Assembly: GCA_035353335.1 (NCBI GenBank)
Contig: DAOPZJ010000006.1
Location: 1 to 36,961 of the forward strand
Direction of reading: 5' to 3'
Origin: Oscillospiraceae bacterium
Lineage (GTDB): Bacteria > Bacillota > Clostridia > Oscillospirales > JAKOTC01
DNA length: 36,961 nucleotides
Each line of letters begins with the position of its first letter. Positions within the stretch are counted from its first letter, which is position 1. Below, in pieces: positions 1-7,442 of this stretch. The notes below the pieces were generated by a model that was not told the DNA's origin, made no database searches, and was given only the letters and a program-made list of their open reading frames with translations. A program made the position numbers and the translations under genes.

Positions 1-1
1 T

Positions 2-595
2 GTCGCCGTACCCTGTCACAACCCCGACGGCACCGAGATCACTTTCGGCAGCGGGGTATTGTCGCCGCTCGACCGCTCGGCATTGGCCGAAATATGCGGC
101 GGCGATCCCGCGATTTTCAACTGCAACCTCAACGGCGTCGACCTCAATCACAATTTTGACGCGGGCTGGCCGGAGCTTCGGCGGCTTGAAAAAGACTGCG
201 GCATCGACGGGCCGTCTCCGCGTCGATTCGGCGGCCCGTTTCCCGAGAGCGAGCCCGAGACCCGCGCGATTGTCAGCCTCTGTCACGAATTCAATCCCCG
301 CCAAGCCGTTTCACTTCACAGTCAGGGCGAGGAGATCTATTGGCGCTATGGCGATACACTCCCCAAACACGCCGAAGTCATGGCGCATATCCTCGCCATT
401 TCCTGTAATTATACGCTCGCCGAGCCCGAGGGGATCGCTTCTCACGGAGGATTCAAGGACTGGTTCATCCGCGAATTCGACCGCCCCGCGTTCACCTTCG
501 AAATCGGCAAGGGTAAAAACCCGCTTCCGGTCACCGAGACCCCGATCTTGTTAAAACGCCTCTCCGACACCCTCTTAATCGCGGCTTTAATGTAA
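2..595 (+). CDS. M14-family zinc carboxypeptidase, 5' end outside window
   Basis: This is the C-terminal part of a metallopeptidase; the reading frame is already open at base 2, so the true start lies upstream and any start inside the window is artificial. Visible M14 features are PCHNPDG, then GVDLNHNFD (the Asn-Arg/Asn substrate-binding region), HSQGEE with the third zinc ligand His, and a C-terminal FTFEIGKG in which Glu would be the catalytic base. Family members cleave C-terminal residues from peptides, and in Clostridia often from gamma-D-Glu-diaminopimelate wall peptides; that substrate is inference. It ends in TAA at 593-595 and overlaps the convergent downstream lipoprotein gene by 9 bp. 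Confidence 0.88.
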   Translation, partial: VAVPCHNPDGTEITFGSGVLSPLDRSALAEICGGDPAIFNCNLNGVDLNHNFDAGWPELRRLEKDCGIDGPSPRRFGGPFPESEPETRAIVSLCHEFNPRQAVSLHSQGEEIYWRYGDTLPKHAEVMAHILAISCNYTLAEPEGIASHGGFKDWFIREFDRPAFTFEIGKGKNPLPVTETPILLKRLSDTLLIAALM

Positions 596-1825
596 CGGAA
601 TCAACACCTCAGGGAGCGGCACGGTTTTGATCGTGCCGTCTTCTTTTTGCAGCAACAGCGGTGACGCTGTGTCTTCGGAATTGATATACAACCAACCGTC
701 TAAATCGTTGATATAATTGCCAATCTGTTTATATTTTTCGCTGACCCGCTTCCCATCCTTATCGACCAGCCAGCAACCCGCTTCCTTACAGCCGATTTCT
801 ACTTCCGAATTCGGCCCGAAACTCTGTGCGATTCCGATATATCCGTCCTTCGCCACCAAATAGGTGATCGAGTTATATTGCGTATTGATCATATTTCCGT
901 TGGCATCAGCCAGCGACGCTGACCTCTCTGTACCGCTCTGGTTATTACCGATAAATAGCACCACCCGATCCTCAAACGGCATTTCGATCCGGCAATATTT
1001 TTGTTCATAAATCGTTTTGCCGGTTTTGTCAAGGAGTCCGTACCGGACATTACCATCGTACCAGGAAATGTACCATATCGTCAGCTGATACTTGTCATAT
1101 AACGTCTTAATGACACCGGCTTCTTTTTTCTCGGTGATGTTTCCGCCCTTATCGAGAACATAATAAGAACCGTCCTTCGTGGCTGCCGCCCCGTCTTCAA
1201 ACAGTTCCATCGAATCATAACTCTCACCGAGCGGTTGAAAAATTTCGTCCAATAACCAATATTTCTCGGCTCCGTCCGCATAATCGTTGTTTGCCTTATA
1301 TGGTGCAATCGGTTTTCCGCCATAATATGATGCTTCATAATATGCGTCTATACCGTTTTCATTCACCGCTTGACAGCTTATGTAACTGTACCTGCCAACC
1401 TCATTCCCATCCGGCCCGATAATGATATAGACATCCCCGTGAAATTGACGAACGTCCGGTTTACACAGAATAAAGTATCTGTTTTCAGTCACGCCGATGC
1501 CGCGGTATTCGATATTAAAAATAACTTTACCGTTTTTATCGGCAAGTCCGACGAGCGTGGTATAGTAATCGAAAATCGGTGTGCTGTGAATCAGATGGTA
1601 TTCATCGGTATATGGCAGTGAAGTCGTATAATAATTCTTCGATGTCTGTTTGCTGTCAGTCACCATACTTCCCACACTGCTTTTCACCGGTTCGGAGACC
1701 GTCGATACAATGCTTCCTTTTTCATTTGCTCCGCATCCGAACAGCCCAAATGTCAATAACATCGTTAATACTGCGATTAAAATCCGCTTTGAATGCTTTT
1801 TTGCCTGATTTTTGGGCATATCCAT
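587..1825 (-). CDS. Lipoprotein with WG-repeat-like units
   Basis: The protein is 412 aa. The N-terminus has a basic start, a hydrophobic stretch and the lipobox LFGC (lipidated Cys31), so it should be an exported membrane-anchored lipoprotein. The rest contains repeated units of the form GLLDKTGKTIYE, YVLDKGGNITE and WLVDKDGKRVSEKY, which resemble WG/KWG repeats that often build beta-rich surface proteins. No catalytic motif was recognised. The ATG at 1825 is preceded by GGAGG at 7 nt; a second ATG two codons in is possible. It is monocistronic and convergent with the carboxypeptidase gene. Function is unknown. Confidence 0.8.
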   Translation of the reverse strand: MDMPKNQAKKHSKRILIAVLTMLLTFGLFGCGANEKGSIVSTVSEPVKSSVGSMVTDSKQTSKNYYTTSLPYTDEYHLIHSTPIFDYYTTLVGLADKNGKVIFNIEYRGIGVTENRYFILCKPDVRQFHGDVYIIIGPDGNEVGRYSYISCQAVNENGIDAYYEASYYGGKPIAPYKANNDYADGAEKYWLLDEIFQPLGESYDSMELFEDGAAATKDGSYYVLDKGGNITEKKEAGVIKTLYDKYQLTIWYISWYDGNVRYGLLDKTGKTIYEQKYCRIEMPFEDRVVLFIGNNQSGTERSASLADANGNMINTQYNSITYLVAKDGYIGIAQSFGPNSEVEIGCKEAGCWLVDKDGKRVSEKYKQIGNYINDLDGWLYINSEDTASPLLLQKEDGTIKTVPLPEVLIPLH

Positions 1826-1942
1826 ATCTCTGCCTCCGTTTGTTCTTTGTTTATCTTATAGTAATTTTTACTGTATGTCAATTTTACCTGAGATACCCAT
1901 TGTTTTCTATACTCAATTTTTTTTAAAATACGCTCTCGCTCT

Positions 1943-1970
1943 TTGCAAATCGCAAAATTTGTTGTATAAT
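1943..1970 (+). promoter_or_regulatory. Sigma-70-type promoter of the oadB operon
   Basis: A perfect -10 TATAAT lies at 1965-1970, with TTGCAA as a 4/6 -35 at 1943-1948 and a 16-bp spacer. Transcription would start near 1977, about 20 nt before the oadB start codon. Confidence 0.65.
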
Positions 1971-1999
1971 GTCCGTATCTCGTTTTGGGAGTGACTTTT

Positions 2000-3160
2000 T
2001 TGCAGGAATTAATCAACGGACTTTTCTCATCTTTTTCGCAGGTGTCCGGCGAACAGTGGGCCAAGATGATCGCCATGTGGGTCATCGGCGGCATTTTGAT
2101 CTATCTGGCCATCAACAAAGACATGGAACCGGCGCTTTTGCTCCCGATGGGTTTCGGCGCAATTTTGGTCAACCTGCCGCTTTCCGGCGTCATCGACCAG
2201 CTCGATGCCAACGGAAGCGTTGTCACGGGCGCCATTCAGCGGTTATTTAATATCGGCATCGAAATCGGAGAACTCATGCCGCTGCTTCTGTTCATCGGCA
2301 TCGGCGCGATGATGGACTTCGGCCCGCTGCTCTCCAACCCCAAACTGTTTTTATTCGGCGGCGCTGCCCAGTTCGGCATCTTCGCCACAATCACGGTCGC
2401 CTCGCTCTTCTTCCCGCTCAAAGACGCTGCGGCCATCGGCATCATCGGCGCGGCGGACGGCCCCACTTCCATTTATGTCGCGCAGTATTTTAAATCGCAG
2501 TTTACCGGCCCGATTATGGTCGCCGCTTATTCCTATATGGCGCTTGTTCCGATCATACAACCGCCGGTCATCCGCCTCTGCACCACCCGCAAAGAGCGTC
2601 TGATCCGGATGCACTATGAAAAGAAGTCGGTCTCCAAGGCCGTCCGCATCATCTTCCCGATCGCAGTCACCATCGTCGCCGGCATCATCGCCCCGACCTC
2701 TGTCGCGCTCGTCGGATTTTTGATGTTCGGCAACCTGATCCGCGAATGCGGCGTGCTCGGCTCGCTTTCCGATACGGCGCAGAAGGATTTCGCCAATATC
2801 ATCACGCTTTTGCTCGGCATCACGGTCGCTTTCAAAATGCAGGCGGAGGCCTTCCTCGCGTGGAAGACGCTGCTCATCATGGGCCTCGGCCTTGTCGCCT
2901 TTATCTTCGATTCCGCCGCGGGCGTGTTCTTCGCCAAATTCCTCAACCTGTTCATGAAGAACAAAGTCAACCCGATGATCGGCGCTGCAGGCATTTCGGC
3001 CTTCCCGATGTCTTCACGCGTCATCCATAAGATGGGCCTCAAGGAAGACCCGCAGAACTTCCTGCTGATGCACGCCGCCGGCGCAAACGCCTCCGGCCAG
3101 ATCGCCTCGGTCATCGCCGGCGGACTGGTCATCAAGCTGGTCAGCGCCTTAGTCAAGTGA
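2000..3160 (+). CDS. oadB: Na+-transporting decarboxylase beta subunit (OadB/MmdB/GcdB family)
   Basis: This is the integral membrane subunit of biotin-dependent Na+-pump decarboxylases, which decarboxylates carboxybiotin and exports Na+. The sequence has many hydrophobic helices, the family N-terminal block LIYLAINKDMEPALLLPMGF, GAADGPTSIYVA (region containing the conserved Asp of the Na+ path), and a C-terminal NASGQIASVIAGG block. I chose the TTG at 2000 (386 aa), because GGGAG at 1987-1991 sits 8 nt upstream; the frame stays open to 1985, but that start would lie over the RBS. Next is a small single-helix gene matching the gamma subunit. No alpha (carboxyltransferase/biotin) subunit is in the window, so the substrate (oxaloacetate, methylmalonyl-CoA or glutaconyl-CoA) cannot be told. 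Confidence 0.93.
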   Translation: MQELINGLFSSFSQVSGEQWAKMIAMWVIGGILIYLAINKDMEPALLLPMGFGAILVNLPLSGVIDQLDANGSVVTGAIQRLFNIGIEIGELMPLLLFIGIGAMMDFGPLLSNPKLFLFGGAAQFGIFATITVASLFFPLKDAAAIGIIGAADGPTSIYVAQYFKSQFTGPIMVAAYSYMALVPIIQPPVIRLCTTRKERLIRMHYEKKSVSKAVRIIFPIAVTIVAGIIAPTSVALVGFLMFGNLIRECGVLGSLSDTAQKDFANIITLLLGITVAFKMQAEAFLAWKTLLIMGLGLVAFIFDSAAGVFFAKFLNLFMKNKVNPMIGAAGISAFPMSSRVIHKMGLKEDPQNFLLMHAAGANASGQIASVIAGGLVIKLVSALVK

Positions 3161-3184
3161 ACGGAAGGAAGGTAAGAAAAGAAT

Positions 3185-3418
3185 ATGCATAACTTTTTTA
3201 TCGCTCAAAGTGTCGCCCAAAGCATCGTTCAAAGCGTTGAGACCGCCGCTCAAACTGCAACGGCTGCCGCTCAGCCCATCGACGCCGCCCAAAACCTCGG
3301 CATATCCCTGCGCGTCATGGGGTACGGGATGCTCGGAATCTTCTGCATCATCGGCATCATCATTTTCCTGACCTGGCTGCTGCAGAAACTGTTCCCCGTC
3401 AAAAAGGAAGAGGATTGA
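3185..3418 (+). CDS. oadG: Small OadG-like gamma subunit of the sodium pump
   Basis: The protein is 77 aa with an Ala/Gln-rich N-terminal third, one hydrophobic helix (about residues 46-66, MLGIFCIIGIIIFLTWLL) and a charged Lys/Glu C-terminus. This size and single-helix layout, directly after oadB, fit the gamma/delta assembly subunits of Na+-pump decarboxylases (OadG/MmdD family). Sequence conservation in that family is low, so the call relies on context. Its stop is one base before the next ATG, suggesting translational coupling. Confidence 0.7.
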   Translation: MHNFFIAQSVAQSIVQSVETAAQTATAAAQPIDAAQNLGISLRVMGYGMLGIFCIIGIIIFLTWLLQKLFPVKKEED

Positions 3419-3419
3419 C

Positions 3420-4133
3420 ATGCCGAAAGAGACCGTCGACACCGCCGTCATCGTCCGCCATTACGAAGAGGCAAAGGGCTGCCCGCACTGCAGTTTCGAG
3501 CGCGAAGCCGATGCCTATGAGGTGGACCGGCTGCTCGACGGCAACATGATGGTCGAATGCATCCGAATGGAAACCGACGCACGCGGTTTCTGCGCCGACC
3601 ACTATTCAAAGCTCATCAATGCCCGAAGCCGCTTTTCGGTTGCGGTGATGCTCGAAAGCCACCTGCGTGAAATTCAAAACGTCTATCTCGAAAAAAACAA
3701 CCCTAAAAAGGGCAAGGGTTCTCTTGCGACTAAAATGACCGAACTCGACGCAGACTGCTTTATCTGCCGCCGCATGTCGGGCCATATGGAAAATTTCGAA
3801 GCGGGCGTCGCAGTGCTTTGGAAACGGCGTGAGGATTTCCGGGAGCTGTTTTCGAAAAAGGGCAGCCTCTGCATGCACCATTATGCCCGCCAACTCGCCG
3901 CCTGCGAAAAGGAACTCGACAACAACACCTATCGCGACATGAGCGACGCGATGTTTCAAAACGTCCGGAGGACGCTCGATAAACTCGCCGATGAGACCAA
4001 GTTCTATGTCAGCCGCTTCGATTACCGGGTGACGGGAGCGGACAAAAACTTCGGCACCTGTGCCGACGTGCTCGAGCGGGTCGGAGAATTTTTACACGGA
4101 AAAAGCCCATGCAAAGACAACCTCAAAAAATGA
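3420..4133 (+). CDS. DUF6062-family protein with paired-Cys/His motifs
   Basis: This is a soluble 237-aa protein. Three kinds of Cys/His clusters recur: CPHC near residue 21, FCADHY near 60, CFICRRM near 115 and LCMHHY near 145. The repeated 'CxxC ... CxxHY' pattern suggests metal binding and is typical of DUF6062 proteins found in Clostridia. The function is not known. The gene starts one base after the oadG-like stop and is last in the operon, before a strong terminator, so it is co-transcribed with the sodium pump, though a functional link is not shown. The start ATG has a purine-rich GGAAGAGGA inside the end of the preceding gene. Confidence 0.72.
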   Translation: MPKETVDTAVIVRHYEEAKGCPHCSFEREADAYEVDRLLDGNMMVECIRMETDARGFCADHYSKLINARSRFSVAVMLESHLREIQNVYLEKNNPKKGKGSLATKMTELDADCFICRRMSGHMENFEAGVAVLWKRREDFRELFSKKGSLCMHHYARQLAACEKELDNNTYRDMSDAMFQNVRRTLDKLADETKFYVSRFDYRVTGADKNFGTCADVLERVGEFLHGKSPCKDNLKK

Positions 4134-4195
4134 CATAACGCGACAGCCGATTTCGACAGCTTTCGATGTATAAATGTTACCGAATTCTGTATATT

Positions 4196-4231
4196 AAAAA
4201 CTTTCCACATCCCTATGTGGAAAGTTTTTTT
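4196..4231 (+). terminator. Intrinsic terminator of the oad operon
   Basis: A perfect inverted repeat AAAAACTTTCCACAT / ATGTGGAAAGTTTTT (15 bp arms, CCCT loop) runs into a T tract. It lies 60 bp after the DUF6062 stop. The A-rich left flank also makes it usable from the minus strand. Confidence 0.9.
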
Positions 4232-4545
4232 GGCTTTATATCGCGGTTTATCTGCTCCGTTTCCTAAACACCGATATACACCGCCTGTTTCATTTCCGAA
4301 ACATGACCGCATAACAAAGCCATTTTCCGTGTTTTTTCCGATTTGTATTATACACCGGTTTACATAATTATCGACTTGGTTTACATAATAATTTTACATG
4401 CCCGAAAACCCGCATGTCTTCGTCTTTTTTAAATAATTTTCAAAACATTCAAAAAGTTTTCCACATCAATTATGTAAACCTGATAAACAAAAACATACGA
4501 ACTGTATTATCAGCTTTACACCTTTTTGTAACATATATACGGAAT
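4232..4545. other. Gene-free, AT-rich stretch with repeats
   Basis: No convincing ORF is seen. The stretch contains GGTTTACATAAT at 4357-4368 and 4378-4389, and its inverse AATTATGTAAACC at 4468-4480 (13-bp inverted match to 4357-4369). It also has a small palindrome ACATGC...GCATGT at 4395-4416 and a DnaA-box-like TTTTCCACA at 4457-4465. It lies between the oad terminator and the 3' end of the convergent cysteine desulfurase gene. Confidence 0.6.
4357..4480. repeat. Three copies of a GGTTTACATAAT motif
   Basis: Two direct copies (4357-4368, 4378-4389; 21 bp apart, two helical turns) and one inverted copy (4469-4480) occur in 124 bp. Copies 1 and 3 agree over 13 bp. They could be protein-binding sites or remnants of a small repeat element. 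Confidence 0.6.
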
Positions 4546-5679
4546 TCACACATTCTTGGAAATCTTCCAAAGCGCCGAAGCCGTTTTGCTGACTTGCTCG
4601 CGGTCGTTGAAGACGCCGAAACTGATGCGAACCGCGCCGTCGGGCAGTGTCCCGAGCACTTCATGCGCGCTCGGCGCGCAGTGCAGGCCCGCGCGCACGG
4701 CGATGTCCTCTTTTTCGAGTTCTGCCGCCGTCCGCTCACAGCACATGCCTTCGAAATTGAACAGATAGATTCCCGAAGACCTGGTCGGCTCATAAATTTT
4801 CAATCCCGAAAGCCCTTCGGTTTTTTCGACGAGTTCTTTGCGCAGTTGACGTTCGTGTTCGCCGATATTTCCCGCGCCGAGTTCGTTGACGAACCGCAGG
4901 CCCTCACCGAGCCCGAGGATCGAATTGACGGCCATCGTCCCGCTCTCGAGCGCCTCAGGCAGCTGCATCGGCTGCTTTTTTAACATCGAGTCGGTCCCGG
5001 TACCGCCCTCTGTCAGCGTCCGAACCGGCGCCCGGTCCCGGATGAGCAGCACGCCGCACCCCGTAGGCCCGTACAGGCCTTTATGCCCAGGCATGCAAAG
5101 CAGATCGATCCCGTCCGCGGCCATATCGATTACCGCGTTTCCTGCGGCCTGTGCGGCATCCACGATGAACAGCATCCCGAATTTCACGGCAAGCCTCCCG
5201 ATCTCGGCGATCGGCATCACCTGCCCGTCGACGTTTGAGGTGTGAACGCACAGCAGTGCGGCGGTATTCTGAGTGATTTTCCGGGCGAAATACGCGGCTG
5301 CGTTCGGCACATCCCGGCCAATGTTGGCGATGCTGTAGGTTATCAGTCCTTCGGCCTGCATCGCCTCCAGAGGGCGCATGACCGCGTTGTGCTCCCGGTC
5401 GGAGATCACGATGTGCGCGCCGCGGGGCAAAAAGCACTTCATCGCAAGATTGAGCGCATGCGTGCAGTTCTGGGTGAATACCACCCGTTCGGGCGCTCCG
5501 CAGCGAAAGGTCTTCGACAAATTTTCACGGACACGAAAAATTTTTTCCGCGGTGTCCATTGACATCCGGTAGCCGCCCCGGCCGGGATTTGCCCCATATT
5601 GTAAAAATGACTCCCGGACCGCGTTGACCACACTGTACGGCTTCGGATAAGTCGTAGCCGCATTGTCAAGATATATCAT
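4546..5679 (-). CDS. Cysteine desulfurase-family PLP enzyme (NifS-like, EF2568-type)
   Basis: This is a 377-aa class-V aminotransferase. It begins MIYLDNAATTYPKP, the NifS/IscS hallmark; the PLP-binding lysine is in MPGHKGLYGP (about residues 197-206), and the catalytic cysteine is in AGLHCAPSAHE near the C-terminus. The family removes sulfur (or selenium) from cysteine/selenocysteine as an enzyme-bound persulfide. The sequence fits the subgroup seen in Clostridia and Enterococcus that is often encoded beside DUF3343 and selenium genes, and a DUF3343 gene does lie 105 bp upstream in the same direction. ATG at 5679 has GGGAG 9 nt upstream. It is more likely a specialised sulfur/selenium donor than the housekeeping IscS, but this is inference. 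Confidence 0.9.
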   Translation of the reverse strand: MIYLDNAATTYPKPYSVVNAVRESFLQYGANPGRGGYRMSMDTAEKIFRVRENLSKTFRCGAPERVVFTQNCTHALNLAMKCFLPRGAHIVISDREHNAVMRPLEAMQAEGLITYSIANIGRDVPNAAAYFARKITQNTAALLCVHTSNVDGQVMPIAEIGRLAVKFGMLFIVDAAQAAGNAVIDMAADGIDLLCMPGHKGLYGPTGCGVLLIRDRAPVRTLTEGGTGTDSMLKKQPMQLPEALESGTMAVNSILGLGEGLRFVNELGAGNIGEHERQLRKELVEKTEGLSGLKIYEPTRSSGIYLFNFEGMCCERTAAELEKEDIAVRAGLHCAPSAHEVLGTLPDGAVRISFGVFNDREQVSKTASALWKISKNV

Positions 5680-5784
5680 ATGTATGTACTCCCTTATAAC
5701 GATATTTGGGCAAAGGGGATCACGCAGCGTCGATGCCGCGCCGTCAACGCTGCATCATATGCGGCACAACCCGCGGGACAGGGG

Positions 5785-6036
5785 TCATTGGCAGGGTTGG
5801 ATGTATTCCTCCGAGGGCGTATAATTTCCTTTCACCTGAATGCCTTCCGATTCAAGCACCGCTACGGCGGTCTGTTCGTCACAATAAACCCGAAGGCCGT
5901 ATCCGCAGCCGCAGCCGGTGACGCTCGCGGGCAATTTCTCGCATAGGGCTTTGATGTGATATCGTAAAAGAATCTCTTTTGCCCGGATCGCATAAGTGAC
6001 CGAGGTCAGGATGATTCCGCTGGTTTGTTTTTTCAT
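5785..6036 (-). CDS. DUF3343 protein, putative Se/S carrier
   Basis: This is a small (83 aa) soluble protein with the family pattern: an N-terminal strand-helix (GIILTSVTYAIRAKEIL) followed by TGCGCGYGLRVYC, where the cysteines are candidates for a persulfide/selenosulfide carrier. DUF3343 is annotated as a putative Se/S-carrier family and often accompanies cysteine desulfurases, as here. An in-frame ATG at 6048 lies inside the AGGATGG Shine-Dalgarno-like sequence, so I chose the ATG at 6036, 11 nt after AGGA. It is divergent from mntP. Confidence 0.8.
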   Translation of the reverse strand: MKKQTSGIILTSVTYAIRAKEILLRYHIKALCEKLPASVTGCGCGYGLRVYCDEQTAVAVLESEGIQVKGNYTPSEEYIQPCQ

Positions 6037-6129
6037 CGTTATGGCCATCCTTTTGCTGAAGTTCCGGATTCAAACCGGCTCGGCGATGCCGATTTGCCAC
6101 AGTATATGAAACGCAGGGCAAAGGAGTAC

Positions 6130-6158
6130 TTGTGCGCAGCGGGCTTTTATGTTACAAT
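6130..6158 (+). promoter_or_regulatory. Promoter of mntP with overlapping inverted repeat
   Basis: -35 TTGTGC (6130-6135) and -10 TACAAT (6153-6158) have a 17-bp spacer. An 8-bp inverted repeat, CAGCGGGC (6137-6144) and GCCCGCTG (6162-6169), brackets the -10 and could be an operator for a metal-responsive repressor; this is inference. Confidence 0.6.
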
Positions 6159-6170
6159 AATGCCCGCTGT

Positions 6171-6210
6171 CAGATTGAAGGCGGACCGCGGCTTTTTTGT
6201 CCGTAATCTG
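6171..6210 (+). promoter_or_regulatory. Structured 5' leader hairpin of mntP
   Basis: CAGATT (6171-6176) pairs with AATCTG (6205-6210), and inside it CGGAC (6182-6186) pairs with GTCCG (6199-6203), leaving a U-rich loop. It lies in the predicted leader of about 110 nt. I do not see the conserved core of the manganese yybP-ykoY riboswitch, so it is called only as a structured leader. Confidence 0.4.
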
Positions 6211-6274
6211 AAAATTTTCCGTCTGTCGGCAGTGCAATGATCCTGTTCAATCACACGTCTCGGAGGATTTCGTA

Positions 6275-6826
6275 TTGCGTTATTGGGAAATACTCATTTT
6301 GGCCCTCGGCCTTGCGATGGATGCTTTTGCGGTCTCTGTTCTGAACGGTCTGACCGCGAAGCCGTCGGTGAAACAGAATTTTGCAATGGCGGGTTCTTAC
6401 GGCGTGGCTCAGATGGTCTTTCCTTTGATCGGGCTTCTGCTCGGAACGGCGTTTTATAATCTCATCAGCGGCATCGACCATTGGATCGCATTTGCGCTGC
6501 TTTCAGCGCTCGGCGTCAAAATGCTCGTTGACGCAAGGAAAAACCCGGACGCCTGCGAAGTCAGGCTATCGGCTAAAATCATTTTCATTCAGGCGGTTGC
6601 GACGGCGATTGATGCGTTGGCTGTAGGTATCGGCCTTGCAGCGATGACAGATAATATCCTATTGACCGTGGCGACCATCGGCGTCGTGACCTTTTTGCTC
6701 TCACTCGCGGGCGCGTTCGGCGGCAAGCTGCTCGGAAAACGCATCTGCCGCGGCGCCCGAATCCTCGGCGGCCTGATTTTAGTCGCAATCGGCGCCAAAA
6801 TCTTCATTGAACACCTGTTTCTTTGA
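6275..6826 (+). CDS. mntP: Manganese efflux pump MntP
   Basis: The protein is 183 aa with six hydrophobic helices. The two family repeats each carry their acidic signature: GLAMDAFAVS near residue 15 and ATAIDALAVGIGLA near 110. MntP proteins export Mn2+ across the cytoplasmic membrane and protect from manganese toxicity. The TTG start at 6275 follows GGAGG at 8 nt; no ATG lies nearby in frame. It is transcribed alone from the promoter at 6130-6158 and divergently from the DUF3343/cysteine desulfurase pair. Confidence 0.93.
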   Translation: MRYWEILILALGLAMDAFAVSVLNGLTAKPSVKQNFAMAGSYGVAQMVFPLIGLLLGTAFYNLISGIDHWIAFALLSALGVKMLVDARKNPDACEVRLSAKIIFIQAVATAIDALAVGIGLAAMTDNILLTVATIGVVTFLLSLAGAFGGKLLGKRICRGARILGGLILVAIGAKIFIEHLFL

Positions 6827-6964
6827 TGTTCTCCAACAACGGGCGTAAAGTTTATATTAAAATGCAATGTAAATCCCGCGGTTCAGTTAAACCGATATCG
6901 GGAAATAACGAATGAGTGCATGGGTAAAAAAATCCGAAAGAAATTACTCAATTTGCAAAAATAC

Positions 6965-6993
6965 TTGTAATTGTGGGAACACTATGATAAAAT
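6965..6993 (+). promoter_or_regulatory. Promoter of the small membrane protein gene
   Basis: -35 TTGTAA (6965-6970) and -10 TAAAAT (6988-6993) are 17 bp apart. AAGGAGGGG at 7003-7011 then leads to the ATG at 7018. Confidence 0.6.
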
Positions 6994-7017
6994 ACTCTTT
7001 AGAAGGAGGGGTTGTTC

Positions 7018-7233
7018 ATGAAAGAAAAAAATCGTTCCGGCCTGGTTTTCGGCCTTGTCGCAGCGCTTTTGGCCGCAATAGGCATCATCGCGCTGATGGC
7101 AAAGGTGATCCGGGATTTTTCGGCTAAGCTCAACACCACCGAAGGCGACTCCTATATCCCGGATTGGAGTGACGAGGATTCGTTCGACATCGACCTGAAC
7201 GAGGATTTGTCCTCTCCCGATTCCGACAGCTGA
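7018..7233 (+). CDS. Small single-pass membrane protein with acidic tail
   Basis: The protein is 71 aa. A short basic N-terminus (KEKNR) is followed by one hydrophobic helix (about residues 8-29, GLVFGLVAALLAAIGIIALMAK) and a tail rich in Asp, Glu and Ser (DWSDEDSFDIDLNEDLSSPDSDS). A very strong RBS (AAGGAGGGG), a recognisable promoter and a terminator downstream make it a real gene despite its size. The in-frame TTG at 7012 is next to the RBS and is rejected as start. I recognise no family; YtxH-like small membrane proteins share the layout. By the positive-inside rule the acidic tail may face outward, but this is uncertain. Confidence 0.75.
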   Translation: MKEKNRSGLVFGLVAALLAAIGIIALMAKVIRDFSAKLNTTEGDSYIPDWSDEDSFDIDLNEDLSSPDSDS

Positions 7234-7254
7234 AAACAAATAAGACAAACGAAA

Positions 7255-7289
7255 CCCTCGGCAGAAGACCTGTCGGGGGATTTTCTTTT
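7255..7289 (+). terminator. Intrinsic terminator of the small membrane gene
   Basis: CCCTCGGCAG (7255-7264) pairs with CTGTCGGGGG (7270-7279), including two G-T pairs, and is followed by ATTTTCTTTT. Confidence 0.8.
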
Positions 7290-7365
7290 CAATTTAAAGA
7301 ATTGCAGGGCGGGCTGCCCACAACCGCTGGCGTTCTTCTTAGAATAATAATATTTTTATAAAGCG

Positions 7366-7410
7366 AAGTGACATTTCATTGGCACAAATTCGCCGCTTGA
7401 AATGTCACTT
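7366..7410. repeat. Perfect 13-bp inverted repeat, likely bidirectional terminator
   Basis: AAGTGACATTTCA (7366-7378) and TGAAATGTCACTT (7398-7410) are perfect complements around a 19-nt loop, flanked by AATAATAATATTTTTAT on the left and TTTTTATTATT on the right. It lies 33 bp past the glyS stop and may terminate it. The AT-rich mirrored flanks also resemble a small palindromic repeat element. Confidence 0.6.
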
Positions 7411-7442
7411 TTTATTATTAACTGCTAACTGTTACTAAGTAT

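Noticed and set aside
4457..4465. TTTTCCACA as a true DnaA box
   Set aside because: It is a single one-mismatch site about 13 kb from the dnaA-dnaN spacer, without a cluster; kept only as a note in the repeat region.
4414..4983. Plus-strand ORF of 189 codons
   Set aside because: It is a shadow of the cysteine desulfurase gene, has no RBS, and its sequence has no family features.
6037..6274. Manganese yybP-ykoY riboswitch upstream of mntP
   Set aside because: Only a vague GGAGTA resemblance is present before the predicted start site; the conserved core and its spacing are not seen.
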